NCBI RefSeq assembly: GCF_030269925.1
Contig: NC_085116.1
Location: 5,890,001-5,954,000, forward strand
Length of the DNA stretch: 64,000 bases
Direction: 5' to 3'
Source: Bombyx mori
Taxonomy: Eukaryota; Arthropoda; Insecta; Lepidoptera; Bombycidae
This document shows positions 20,397-33,271 of the stretch, in pieces. Position numbers and translations under genes: made by a program. Under the pieces are notes generated by a model, which saw only the letters and a list, made by a program, of their open reading frames with translations, did not search any database and was not told the DNA's origin. Within the stretch, counting starts at the first letter, position 1; every line of letters begins with the position of its first letter.

Positions 20397-23300
20397 GTCA
20401 CACGTCATCCACAGATTCACTGACACTTGCCATAAGTCATTGTCTATTGAACGAGTCAATAATAAGTCTACCCATAAACAATTACAATCGCAACACCATC
20501 ACCGATTCCAACCAGGTAATTAACCTAACGTTTCCAATCTAATATATCACAGCTATTTCCACTGAGGCTCGGACATATAGATTCCCGCTCAAGCTCATGA
20601 TTGGTGCCGCGTAGGTCTGAGGTTTCTCATTAACCGCTTTCAGTTAAATAGATTAATTGACGGTTTCCACGTTTGACTGACAGTGTCAATTAGGTATTAG
20701 TCAATTCCATAGACCTATATAGTAGGGACACGACATATTGTTCTATACGTACAATTGCTTATATAAATAGCACCCATTTTGAAGGCACACACATAAACAT
20801 ATATCTATCTCGTTCTTACTCAGCACTTTAACTCGCAAGAAAACAATATAACAGTATTTCAGTGCGTACATAAAATGAAATATGAATATACGTAAATGTC
20901 TCCGTCTCCGTCTAATGAGGCCGAAAATCCGCCATGTTTTGCGCGCCAAATGTCATTGTCACGTCAGTTCGGCCGTCTGTTTTGGGTTGTACATTATTTA
21001 TTGACTTTCATATCGATTTAATATGATTGCCTATATAAAATTTCTAATTTTATTATGCTTAAAACGTACAAAAATAATAATTAAAACATATTTTATAGGA
21101 TCTCAAGAAGGTCGATGCCCAAAAACTATTATCTATATATATTTAAATTCATTATGGAGCCCTCATCCGAAACATGGATTATACACTTAATAATATATTT
21201 GAATCCGAAATATCGGACACCATTTTTCGGTCGGAATCTATTCATCATGACACTAATCATAAATACCTCTTTAAAATATTATGTCATCAAAACATATTTA
21301 GACATTCTGTTTAGATATTTCGGGAAAAAGGCTACCGACAAAATCTCTTCGGAACTATTTAAATAAAATAGTTTTATTCCGCAGTGAGTAAAACACTATT
21401 GTAAATTCGTTAAATATTTATTAATTAAGTGATTTTAGAGAGGAAGTCACAAGGAATGACGTTTGTAATTTCATTAACGAATAAATGTTCTGTAGGTGTT
21501 TTTTTTTATCAGGTGATCCCTTGATAAGTTTAAAATTGTGCGGTGCACCTTCCTTGAGGTGCACTGCGGTAGTCTGTTACGGACTTTAGAGTCAGCAAAA
21601 CAATTAAAATAGATTGTAATAGTCTAAGAAAAACACGTACTCAAAATACGATAACATTCAGCATGCTAGAAATGGGCTGATGGCACTGTACTATGCCATA
21701 TCTTTATGTTTTGCGGCAAACGACAACTTTATAAAATCAGTGTAGCAAATTTTAAAAATCGTCATATCGTTTACTTGGAAAATTTGAAGCACGAACTCGT
21801 CTTAGATTTCACATAATATCTAAATCACATCATCTTTGCACATAACAATATACTTAATTCCTATTAAAGTATAAATTCTACAAATACATTCATACTCAAC
21901 AATATTTAAAATAAAATAAGCCAAGAACGTTTATCGATAAAACCTACTAACATTAAAATCTTCTGGGCAGCACTAAAGCCGCCATGTTTTGTGGCCAGAT
22001 GACGTCACAGTGGCACGAATTTTTTGTTGACGTTTCATTTCCATAGGTTTCCTACTTCAGTGGTCAATTCCCAACAGACGTTTTTTTCTTTGTTTTATTT
22101 TTATAAAGTGCTCAGAATTTTGTTTGATCTAAAAATATAAACATACCATTAAGAGGTTGTGTTATGAGAAAAAGAAATGAATCATTTACCTGTAAACAGT
22201 GATACATCAATCCAATTATAGACATAAAATGTTAATAATTATGGTTTATTTGTGGCATATTTTTTCACATTTAAGGAACAACTATGTTATCCAAAACCTT
22301 CTAACACATTGAAAAAACACAGTTAAAAAGTCAAATTTAATCTAATTCCATTATTTGAAATATTAACGTAAAATTAAAGAATTCAGTAAGTATGTGAACT
22401 TGGTGTTTCATTGATATCAATTAATTTCACCTATACACATCGGAAACATCCGGTTAATTTTCTGGAAACATCGACGCCCGCTTAATAAATTCGTTTAAGA
22501 TATCGTTTTACCTTTCCGCATAATATTGAAACTAGCTAACTAACGTTTTTGTTATACAGATTACGACGAAACTTTATTTACGTGATCGTATATCTGTACG
22601 TCTCCGGTTTTAGTCTCCGATTTTATCCCTCGAAAATTCACGTGGTAAAGGAATGATCAAAATAATTCTCCACGGGTCTTTAAAAAGATTTGGAGCTTCA
22701 TAATATTGTAGTATTCACAATTAAAGTAATTTAATTTAAAGTTTAAATGGAAGACTATAAGTTGTGAGTGGAATTTTGATATTAAATATTTGATGTTAAA
22801 ATAAATAAATAGTTCATAAATAGTTAATCGGAAGTCTTATGTTCATAACATCAAAATTAAATTTCATGAAATCCTAACTCGTGAAACACGTTTACAGTAT
22901 AAGCTGTATACGTTACGAGCTACAGTTATATAACTATATATACACATAGACATGTATATTATTGCCTCGCAACGACATCACACTTGATTGGATTTATACC
23001 GTCTCTGGCACCTGTCGTGGGTCTAGGCCCGACCGCATCAACAAGTCAATCATGATTCTGATTTAATCAACCGACTATCGAGAAGGGCTGCCGCGTTCTA
23101 TGCTTCCGTTTTCAAATCAATTTCCGTAACCGAATTTTGAAGCGAATTTTCTTTTGACCTTATTACGGGAAACGTGTGAATTGCTTAGATGTGTGATGAT
23201 TTACTACAGAATCGACTTATTTATATTGAGGGACTGTATAGGAAAATGTGATTTAAAATGAGATTTGATGGAGAATCGACTCTGAGATCGAATTTATTTT

Positions 23301-23900
23301 AAAGGATGTTCGATTTTGATTGAAATATACAAAATATAAAAAGCCGTCTCAAACTGTAATACCTTAATGACAAAATATTCGAAAACAAACTTAAGATGTA
23401 TTTATTGAAAGTTTGAAACAGCGTTAAGGCGGTGTTTTTCTATATTATTGAGAATCAAACCTCATAGTATCTTAGGTGGGTGGCGTCAATTACGCATATT
23501 GTGATCGCATAAATAGCAAAAAAAAACAATTCAAAGAAATCAATTCCCTCAATTCCTTTCAGAACATTTACCATTGAAAAATAAAATAAATTGAATTAAG
23601 AACCTTCCAATCAAATCCTTTTGTTCTAGATTTTAATTCAAGTTCGCAAAGGTTGTATTTACAATTTAGTACATAAAGTTAAATATTTATTTATTTATTA
23701 AAAGCTTAAGTATGTACTTTGACATGCGAGGATGTGGCTAAGTGCAATCATCGCTAGTAGCATTATCATCATCGATTAGGCAAAAGCATATTAACTGGCT
23801 ACCTACCAAAGCACGTATGATGTAGTAACCTTCAGTAGAATTAGAACATTTGTAAAAGTAACTTAATAAGTATGAGCTTCTACGTGCAATGGTCGCGAGC
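20397..23900. other. Long non-coding stretch
   Basis: No gene recognised. Two short patches, at about 20928-20945 and 21979-21996, share gccatgttttg in a GC-richer context; the second is followed by TGACGTCA. A small hairpin, gtgcac…gtgcac, lies near 21545-21570. The AT-rich frames on both strands look random. Confidence 0.45.
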
Positions 23901-23914
23901 TAACAATTTCTCTT

Positions 23915-24130
23915 TTTTTCCTACCTAAGGGGGTAGTCTGGAGAGAGGGTGTTGCTAGCGTAGCAGTTTCTCGTGTGTTGGAATAAGACACACATGAGGT
24001 ATGAATAAGGAGACAAGCTCGCACGGGTGGGTGACGATTCTTGCCTAGTTATGCCACAAAACAATAAAGCCTTACAATTTGAAGAGTGGGTCAGCCTCAC
24101 CAACTACACTTTGATACCAGTATGTGTGTA
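23915..24130 (+). repeat. Old Bm1-like SINE relic
   Basis: Diverged from Bm1 but in the same order: ctcgcacgggtgggtgac, then gccacaaaacaataaagcct (the gtgaagcagtaatgcgttt position), then gaagagtgggtcagcctc. The ends are unclear. Confidence 0.45.
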
Positions 24131-24169
24131 TATATTTTTGTACGTAAAATGTCGATGTATATTTTTTTT

Positions 24170-24920
24170 TCGCTGGTCGCAAGGCTACCCGTCACTGTGA
24201 TCCGAATTGATCGTGACTACCCCGCAGTTTTGAATTTCTTTATCAGTATAAATTGGATTCTGTAGGCTGATTTTGATCACCTCCTCAGGAGAAAATATGT
24301 GCTCTTCGAGGATTGCATATCTCATTGGCTCACTAAGCCAAGAGTAGGTACTTTCTTCATTCTCACAAAATACAGCAAAACTGCAAGGCTTCGATGCTGT
24401 CTTGGAAGTTGTCAGTATTCCTTAAGGTTCCTTTTTTCCCTCCTACCTATTTACTGGTAGTCTATCTGGCTATCTTAACTCCGCCATTGCCGGTCCCAAG
24501 CCCGGTTGAAAAAAGAGGAGGGTTGGCGTCGGTATGCCACCTACCCGGCCGTAAAAATATAACGCCGAGCAATAGGCGGTGGTCAACTAACCCGAATTAG
24601 GGCTTCAGTAGCCCAGAGGAACTAAATCGCCTCTGAAATTATGCTGTGGAAGAACGCGGGAACCCACCACTAGTAATTTTCCCAAGAAAACCTTTACGTA
24701 TGTATTCCGTAAAGATCACGATTCTCAGCACTAAGGAACGCGACGCACGGAGGATCTGGCTATTTTCCTTAATGGAGTTCTTAGATTCATTCGACCTATA
24801 CGGAAAGTTTCCTATCCTCGTTGAATCCCTTAAGAAGGACTTTCGCATGAAATCTTCCGATTGCACTTTGTCAGAATACATTTTCAATAGGCATCCACGA
24901 GATCAATTCAGATGTCGGTG
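24170..24920. repeat. Probable decayed retroelement
   Basis: Contains cggtcccaagcccggttga followed by gaggagggttgg and ccacctacccggccgtaaa, phrases I associate with untranslated parts of lepidopteran non-LTR elements. A 91-codon plus frame follows (24646-24921) with no domain that I recognise. The assignment is tentative. Confidence 0.35.
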
Positions 24921-25362
24921 AGCTTCTAGACAAGCCACCGGCTGGTTCAAGATCGATTAGAGATGTCTCTTATCCTGACTAATTTACCCGCAATTTCATT
25001 ACCTTCAAAACCACTACGCTCGGATCTCCAGAACGCTATCTTGTTATTGCTGCTCAGATTGTTTACAATCTTCGTGCATCCGGAAATAAAAGTCGATTTT
25101 GACTAATGGTAGATGAGATAAGCAACTTTACTATCAAAATAGAGAACAGAACATCCGAAGATGTATAGAACATAAAATGCATGTAACATAAATTGTCTAC
25201 TACGTAATACCTAAGTATTGGCCGTAGTACCTAGACATAACAACGTGAATAGCATCCACTGACATCCAATTAAGATAAGCTAAGATCAATGTCTCGATAG
25301 ACTACAATTTTTCTTGTATCAATCTTCCACCGTTTATTATTTAGATTAAAAAAATCATTGTC
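24921..25362. other. Non-coding stretch
   Basis: Nothing recognised. Confidence 0.4.
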
Positions 25363-25573
25363 TTTTTTTTATTGCATAGGTGGCTGGACGAGCTCACAGC
25401 CCACCTGGTAATCTTCAACGTAAATGCGCCACCCACCTTGAGATATGAGTTCTAAGGTCTCAGTATAGTTACAACAGCTGCCCCACCCTTCAAACCGAAA
25501 CGCATTATTTCTTCACGGCAGAAATAGGCAGGGGCCTACCGGTGCGGACTCACAAGAGGTCCTACCACCAGTA
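25363..25573 (-). repeat. Bm1 SINE, headless, internal deletion
   Basis: T-run, attgcataggtggctggacg, then a deletion joining cacctggta to atcttcaacgtaaatgcgcc. It ends cctaccaccagtac, the recurrent breakpoint. Confidence 0.93.
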
Positions 25574-26121
25574 CTATGTGTATTAACTCCCACATAGCTT
25601 AAACTCGTCGCACAAGATGTGAGAACACTATTACCCATTAGGAGACGGACATGTCGTGTCATGTTTGTTTATGTCACAGACAAAATTTTAAGATTGTGCG
25701 TTTTGCTCATTGTAATGGACGTTATTTGACAATAAAGTTTAATGATTCAAAAAAATATGGCTGGAGATCTTCCCTCGCCTGTTATGGAAATCGGTTGTGC
25801 TTCGATTCATGAAACCGTGTACTAACAGTTATAATTGTACGTAGGTACCCTATTACGTTTTCCATTTAGCAGATCGTATTACGCATTTGCGATAACTTCA
25901 GTTACCAAATTGCTTCAATCATTACTGTATGTATACAATATATCGGTATAATAAATTATTATATGAGCGCGTTATGTTATACATCAACACCTGCGTTTAC
26001 ATACGGTGCGAAATGTTCGAGGCGATGAGAGGAAAATCATTTCAGATTTCCTGAATGGCGGTATTACTTGTTTGTCGATCATTCACATAAATGTTTTGGG
26101 CCAGCAACTTTGAATATTTTT

Positions 26122-26456
26122 GAAGTGAAACTTCTTTAGAATCGTTGTGATTTCAAACCGGATGCAACGGAAAAAACGACAGGTAAGAGACACAAATACA
26201 AAAATGTGTAGGATGAAGCCAGCAAAGAATGAGACAGAAATATACATACTATTTAATACAGCGCCATCTGTGAGATTTTTTAATACTAACGTGTGTATGA
26301 AAGCTCTTGTAGTGAATTTTAATTTAGGATTATACGTGAAATTAAAATATCAATTCACAGAGGGCGCTACCTTACAATTATTTACTAATGACAAAATTTT
26401 ACATATACTTAAGACGTTTAGGATAATTGTATTTTAATTTTGGAAGGTTTCACTTC
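26122..26456. repeat. Element with nested inverted repeats
   Basis: The outer pair is gaagtgaaac (26122-26131) and gtttcacttc (26447-26456). The inner pair, of 14 bases, is agcgccatctgtga (26260-26273) and tcacagagggcgct (26355-26368), with one mismatch. It is probably a small non-autonomous DNA element, perhaps one inside another. A 96-codon plus frame across it looks accidental. Confidence 0.45.
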
Positions 26457-26820
26457 TACCACGTGTGAATTGCACACATGTTTTTTTTTGGTAGTTATAC
26501 AAGATTGAAATGCTCAATGAAAACGATTCGATTGAAATGTTTTTACTGTCTAATCTTAGATTCATTTGTATTTTGATTTATAATTTCCAACGACTCTTTA
26601 CATTCTTTGTTAATGAACGCAGTCCGTGGTGGGCGTAGGAGACTGGAATATGTGAGATGAATGAAACAAACAAAAACTCAAACGTCGGATAGTAATAGTA
26701 GATGTTTTATAGTAGTTACTCAATTTGATTTTAGTAAAACATTTCATGGTTATATCGAATAGTTTTGAAAAGCATTTAGCGTTCGAAATTATAAATCTTT
26801 ACGATTATCATATTTATAAA

Positions 26821-27241
26821 TACTAGAGGTCCCGCAGTAGTCGAAATTCGACTATAATTAATTGGAATTGTAAGTTTGTGCACTATTATGATTGTATTTT
26901 ATACTTCTATAATCACAATTTCGCCAAGACTACACTATAAAAAATATGAACAAAGACAAACAATATTTAATCTATTCTCAATTTGACAACAGACGTCAAG
27001 AACAAAAGATTGACAATAAATAGTATGCATGCGTGTGTGCGTGAAATACATAGTATGTAGTGTGTGTAATGTTTTCTTTATTGATTTAATGTATATTTTA
27101 TGCATTATTTAAAAAATTTTTTAGTGTTGTGCACTTCTTCTCTATATTCTCTATAAGTGTGGAAAATTTCATACTCCTCCGTCCGCGCAATTTTCGTAAA
27201 AAGGGATACAAAGTTTTTGCTTCACGTATTAATATATAGAT
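26821..27241 (+). repeat. Dispersed repeat family H, copy 2
   Basis: Full-length partner of 18673-19090, with the same start (tactagaggtcccgcagtag) and end (cgtattaatatatagata). Small insertions and deletions distinguish the two. Confidence 0.8.
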
Positions 27242-27477
27242 AGCTACACGCGACTGTATCGCTCAATTATACTATATTACTCTAAAATTAATTAAAAAAA
27301 ATACCAAATTTTATACAACAAAGTATTTTTAGCAGATTGATAAAGTTGTTTTGTAATACCATCGCATATAGCTTGTGAGACCCCATTGTGCTAATGTCTA
27401 ACAGTAACAAAGCAAGTAGCTCGGAGAACTACGAAATAACGTTAAAAAAAGGTGTATTTGTGTAAAAATGTGTGTTT

Positions 27478-27735
27478 ACTGGTGGTAGGACCTCTTGTGA
27501 GTCCGCGCGGGTAGGTACCACCACCCTGCCTATTTCTGCCGTGAAGCAGTAATGCGTTTCGGTTTGAAGGGTGGGGCAGCCGCTGTAACTTTACTTGAGA
27601 CCTTAGAACTTATATCTCAAGGTGGGTGGCGCATCTACGTCGTAGATGTCTATGGGCTCCAGTAACCACTTAACACCAGGTAAGCTGTGAGCTCGTCCAC
27701 ACAAGTATAAGCAATAAAAAAAAAAGAAAAAAAAG
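27478..27735 (+). repeat. Bm1 SINE, headless
   Basis: Starts actggtggtaggacctcttg after gtgtgttt and ends gcaataaaaaaaaaagaaaa. Close to consensus, apart from a changed tail region (ccacacaagtataagc). Confidence 0.95.
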
Positions 27736-28561
27736 GCGTTTACGAAGAAATGTTGAATAAATCACGGCTTGTACAGGGAAGATACCTTACGTAGAGAAAG
27801 TTGTAAAGGAAAAACTTATTTACCTATAAAATTTCATCCAAATCATTGGAGGTTTCGGAAGGCAGTCCGCGAGATAAACGAAATATATTGAAACCTACAA
27901 AAACTAATTGGTCGTTGAAATATAATAAATTGTACAAAGCTTCATCACAATGAATTCAGACAGTGAAATTTATTCGTAGGCCACGTAAGTTTATGTAAAA
28001 ATGTAGACGAATCTATTTCTTATCAGAAAGCAATTCATAATTTACGAGATTTATACAGACTCCAGTAACCGCCGAACACCAGAAGAGCGCTTTTGCTCAA
28101 CTACGATATTAAAAGAAACTAAGACAGAACCATAAAAAAAATCTACATTTTACACATATATTTTTAAATTTTATAAATCATTATTTTCCTGATACATCAG
28201 TCAGAAATCAAGATGTCGAGAGTTCGGAGTAACGGAATCACGATAACGTAGGCAGAACGTATTTTGATTATATAAAATGAACACGAAAAAAAGTTGCTCC
28301 TAAGTATCTTCTTTATATTCATCTCGTAGGTAGGTACATTATTTAGGAAAGGTAAATAAAAGTTATTTTGTCGGAAATTTTTACGTAGCAATTTCTTACA
28401 AGAATGTAGGCGTTTACTCCGCGAATACCAATTTGATTTTTATGAACTTCGTCCAACCTTTTATTCACCTCGTTTAGACCTACATATTTTAATAACCATA
28501 TTATAATATGTAGCATACTACTATGCTCGGTGTCTAACTATACATAATAATATGAACTTTT

Positions 28562-28806
28562 TTTTCCTATCTAAGCTGCCTTGAGAGGCCATTTCAGCGT
28601 AACCCTAACAATTAGGTGAGTTCACTGGGCTCAAACCTGACGACGTTACTAACATTAACCCTAGTAAGAGCAGAGTGCTTCGCAGAATCTACCACCGGAT
28701 CGGAAACACGACCCATTGAGAAGATCCGGCGAAAAACGACGTGTTTTGGGCGACGTCGACTCTTTACCATTCAGTCCGCAGGATCGGGAATGGCATATGA
28801 GCCATG
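28562..28806 (+). repeat. Dispersed repeat family E, copy 1
   Basis: ttttcctatctaagctgcc, ttgagaggccatttcag, gtgagttcactgggctcaaa, then gaatctaccaccggatcgga and gagaagatccggcgaaaaac. Shares the accaccggatcgg / gagaagatccggcgagaaac core with family D copies at 37988 and 46963. Other E copies: 39985-40190 and 57427-57712. Confidence 0.75.
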
Positions 28807-28984
28807 AAGCACTGTTTCTTTTTAGTTTTCATTAGTCAAGAACAGTAATAATAGTTTCTAACAAGTAATTTAATTGGTTTGGAGAGCAGTGGAAGATGTT
28901 AGGAAGTAAACAAATTCACTTTTGGAACGAAGTTCCTTAACGCACGTTTTGCTTGTGGGTTGAGGAGCTAGACCGAAAGTAGTG

Positions 28985-29690
28985 TTTTTTTTAATGCTCA
29001 GGCTTGTGGATCAGCTCACGGCTCACCTGATGTTAAGTGGTCACAGGAGCCCATAGACATCTACAACGCAAAATTATAATTTGCGTAATTACTGGTGGTA
29101 GGACCTCTTGTGAGTCCGCACGGGTAGGTACCACCGCCCCGCCTATTTCTGCCGTGAAGCAGTAATGCGTTTCGGTTTGAAGGGTGGGGCAGCCGTTGTG
29201 ACTATACTGAGACCTTAGAACTATATCTCAAGGTGTGTGGCGCATTTACGTTGTAGATGTCTATGGGCTCCAGCACTTAACATCAGGTGGGCTGTAAGAT
29301 CGTCCACACAGCTAAGCAATAAAAAAAAAATAAAAAAACGTAATTTCCGCCACCTACCTTAAGTTTAAGGTCTCAGTTTTTATAGTACAACGCCTGCCCC
29401 ACCCTTCAAGCCGAAACGCATCACTGCTTCACGGCAGAAATAGACAGGGTGGTGGTACCTACAGGTGCGGGCTCATAAGACGTCCAACCGCCAGTAATTA
29501 CGCAAATTATAATTTTCCGGGTTTGATTTTTATTACACGATGTTAGTCCTTCACCGTGGAAGTCAGTCGTGAACATTTGCGTAGTACGTATTTCATTAGA
29601 AAAATTGGTACCTGGCTGCGGGATTCGAACACCGGTGCATCGCTAGATACGAATGTACCGGACGTCTTATCCTTTAGGTCACGACTACTT
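28985..29690. repeat. Nested Bm1: sense copy inside an antisense full copy
   Basis: 28985-29068 is antisense Bm1 3' sequence ending catctacaacg. 29069-29333 is a sense Bm1 starting inside the element (caaaattataatttgcgtaa) and ending in gcaataaaaaaaaaataaaa. From 29338 the antisense copy resumes (cgtaatttccgccacctacc) and runs through to its tRNA-like head (box B gcgggattcgaacaccgg in antisense, about 29620-29637), ending near 29690. So a 5'-truncated SINE landed within an older SINE. Confidence 0.85.
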
Positions 29691-30958
29691 CATATTGTAT
29701 ATTAATGAAATACAACACCAATGATCGACATTTTTACAGTGATTTTTAGGGCACTTCCAGATCACCTAGAAAACTGAAACTTTTCTATCGATTCAGCATT
29801 TCGTCAATTTGAAACATATAGAAAAATATTTTATATACTTATAATATAAATATAATCATAACTAATATAAAACTCCAAAAAATTATCTACATTTCCAAAT
29901 TCTTTCGCGATTATTTTGATTTCACGATTCATTTAAATATTTTATATTGACTCTTTATTTCTTATTTAATAATTACTTAATAAAAAAAAATATTGAAAAG
30001 AAATATAGGCAAAGGAACTCCATTCTAACGGGATATCCATAAGACAGCTCTCCCTTTTTTTTTCGTTAATACAAAGTTATGTATATCGCGCTAATACTAG
30101 TGATTATAAAATTGCTGACTTAATTTTCTGCGTACATTTCATTCAACGTTTGATTATGCATAAATCAACTAACATTATTACAGCGTTGTTATTTACAAAC
30201 GCTGCTGTTTTAAGTTGTTAAGGCGTTGTGCTGCAGAGGCAAGTCTTTATCTTTGCAGATTTTGCTATCCACGCAAAACTCGGTTGATAATTTAAAATTA
30301 TTTAATACTGAAACTGATTTTATGAACGTGAATCTCGTAATATATTGACGAATTCTTTGTTCATATTTTAAATATTAAATCAGCGATACAACAAAACGAT
30401 ATTTAAAACCAGAAAGAGAATCGTCAAAATAAGAATTTTATTCCAATAAAAATAATAATTTTGTACAAAACTTTGAATTCGTAAATGTTTCAATGAATAA
30501 ATCTTCTCAATGGTCATTAAAGATAAAAAATAACAGTTTAAAAAAACTAAAAAAGACTTTCACTTTCGCTTTTATAGAAAATCCAACTAAAAAATAGAAA
30601 ATAAATTTTAATGAATTTGAATAAGAGTAGTGTAAGAAAAAATGATTTTATTGTATTAAACTATTCTTTATTTTTAATTTTTTAGTTGAATTTCAAATAA
30701 TTCATTTTTTTTTTTTAATATTGAATTGCCATCGGTCCTTAATAAGTGTGCCAAATTTCGAGGTAATACAACGTTTTGAAGGGGGTCAAAATCATGTTCA
30801 AAGATTCCATTACATACATACTAACATACATACGTCTGAAGCTAATATAAGCGTATTAAAAAGGAGATGTTTAAATGTTCAAATATTACAACTTTACAGT
30901 AATTGAGTGTGTAGAGTATAAATTGCCGTAACTGAGTGGACCTCAAATATTATCTCAC
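29691..30958. other. AT-rich non-coding stretch
   Basis: Very AT-rich; nothing recognised. Confidence 0.5.
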
Positions 30959-31043
30959 CTTTATAATCGATTCACGGGACTTGACCGTGTTGATAGAGCT
31001 CTTCACATCGTTGTTCAGCTTCAAATTCATTATACTGTTGCTC
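30959..31043 (-). CDS. Internal exon (exon A), possibly of the membrane-protein gene
   Basis: Minus strand: acceptor GTCTTTTAG, then 1 + 28 codons, then AAG|GTGAGA, a strong donor. The open frame reads SNSIMNLKLNNDVKSSIN and TVKSRESIIK; the other two frames are closed. It is too short for usual gene finders, but both splice sites are good. It ends in phase 0 and exon B (15674-15856) begins in phase 0 on the same strand, which would give …SRESIIK followed by EERRRTGRY… before the first membrane helix. Whether the two are joined across 15 kb is inference. I do not recognise the protein. Confidence 0.5.
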
Positions 31044-33030
31044 CTAAAAGACACAATTAATATTTAACTACTCAGCGCCTACACAAAACGTACTTTAATT
31101 AGATTAGGGCCTGGTATCGGATACGAGAACTACACACCTTTCACTCATAAAATCGGTTTTTGAGCCGAACGACTCGGACTGAAGGAGAACACAGGTAGAA
31201 CTTGGTATATGCAGATGTGCGTGCGCGGTGTCTGCGCGTAGTAGCCAACAGAGAAACGCGATTACACTGCAGGCCAGATAAGCGCCACTGCACAATCGTT
31301 TGCGCCCCGTTTGATACAGTCATTAAACGTAAGCAAATTCAGTCGCAGGCGGTGTCTGTCCCTCGTTTCGCTTATATCTGAATGCGAACCGACTCCCCGA
31401 CCTCGAACAATGATTCGATCCATCATTGAGCACGTAAATATCGGCGCATGATACACTCCAGAGCACAATTTTATGGTTGCGCTAACCACATGTTAGCTAT
31501 AAAAGAATTTTGCTAAAAACGTGGATTTGCGTTATTATTTTTGGCGTATCTTAAAATTTGAGAACACGCGCATCGAATCGGTTCTTCTTTCATCGTATGT
31601 TTTTCGAATCGTTACAAGAATACGACACGTCAACAACGTGTAGGCCGTCATTTATGACGTGCAATTGTGTTATCAAAATAAATCAAATAAGTTTGGCAAT
31701 CGTTGGACACACACACATATTGTACAAATGCGTGAATGATCTATTTTTAAAAAATACATACAATTGAATCTAAGGTTGTTATGGACGTCTGACTGACGCA
31801 CTATTTGTTAATGACAAAAATATATATTACCTATCCTATACTATTAGAATGGTTTCCCATTCATCTTTGTGTAAAAGTTCCTAACACTTAATGCTATAAT
31901 AATTCAATCCCACGCATGGAGCCGAACGATATTTATAAAACCATGGTGAATGCTATGAATGTTCTTATTATAATAAAAGTACCTAAATCTACGTCAGGCG
32001 TGATAGGCACTTATGACTCATGATAAACGTGTATTTCATCGATTCTATTGAATGTTTTCCAACACCCGGTGCGCTACGGCGGTTATTTATTTTGTAATGA
32101 AATTCTCTAGCCTTCATTAAAGTCAATAAATAACGTGAAACAGAAACGATTAAACATTACAATCACTTCATAGAAAACCTAAGCCCGATGTCCGTTTTCA
32201 CTGACAGACCAATGGTAAAGAAGAAATTCCAAAGTGGTGTTAGTGAAAATGGGCTTTCCTTTGGGCCCCAACGGTGCGACGGGTCGATTGTTCTAAATTA
32301 ACCCAGTCTGATATACACGTCTACACTATATACATATCTATTATCTCTAAGCTCTTTAACGATGATAACTTGTAGGACGGTGTATTAGTTGTTATGAACT
32401 TAGTTTTAATTGAAAACATGAATAAGACGGAGACATATTTCGTAGACAAAGACGCAGTGTTTCATTTTATTATATTATGTTAATCTTATTGGATTATGTG
32501 AATAAAAAACTACTTATTGTTTCTTTTTTTAAAGTAGTTTAACAACTACCATAGATAAACATAATCTGAGCGCCGCTACCAAACTTAGCACATCAGACAG
32601 AAGGGTAAATTGCATCCTTACGCAGCTATTACACACTTAAAGCCGGATTGTGTGATTATCTCGCGGTTGACTAACGATATATCATACCCAATCAATTAAG
32701 AAGTTAAGAGAGAGGGATCTTGGTAATTATCTATTTAAAAAAAACTAAGCCCCGCATATTATAAATCGTAAACCCAGTGCCTTAGTTTTAGACGGCAAAA
32801 CGTTTTTGTTAAACGTCTAATAAATAATTAATAAGCTATTTTTAGATTACCAACTAGATAGTCAAAGTAAACAGTCTAAACAAGTTAAATCCAGTTAAAG
32901 GTGAGCATTTATTTGTTTTATTACTTTAGAAAACTTATAGTTACATAAGCTGAAGACAATATTAAAGAGAAAACGACAATTAAAAGTTGTGTCGGTTCTT
33001 ACTTCTAAGTTGCGAATACTTTAGTTTTAT
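31044..33030. other. Non-coding stretch
   Basis: No supported gene. Several short frames at 31100-31500 overlap on the minus strand in a GC-richer patch (31170-31440), without domain or splice evidence. It may be intron or promoter of the gene containing exon A. Confidence 0.4.
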
Positions 33031-33032
33031 CG

Positions 33033-33205
33033 CCTTCTTGGTCTATTGGTCTAATAGTATTGGCTACTGTACCGCGGGGTTCAGGTTCAATTCACGGGTT
33101 AAGTCAGAATCTATATTAAAGATTCTGTGTGAGAGCATACGATCAGCTGCAGAATTGTAAGACCGTATGATTCTGTGAAAGATTGGATCCGAGTTAAAAA
33201 AATAA
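33033..33205 (+). repeat. tRNA-like, possible SINE head
   Basis: ttggtctattggtctaatag, then accgcggggttcaggttcaa and ttcacggg, resemble a tRNA with a box B-like GGTTCAATTC. A cloverleaf cannot be closed and a non-tRNA body follows (gatccgagttaaaaaaat end), so this looks like an old tRNA-derived SINE rather than a gene. Confidence 0.35.
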
Positions 33206-33271
33206 TCTTGATGACTTTGGTGTTTTTATTGCATGCGTAGTAGGTAGTTTAATTTCGTTTTAATAGTAATA

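Noticed and set aside
26147..26437. 96-codon plus frame
   Set aside because: It spans nested inverted repeats and shows no domain; chance in AT-rich sequence.
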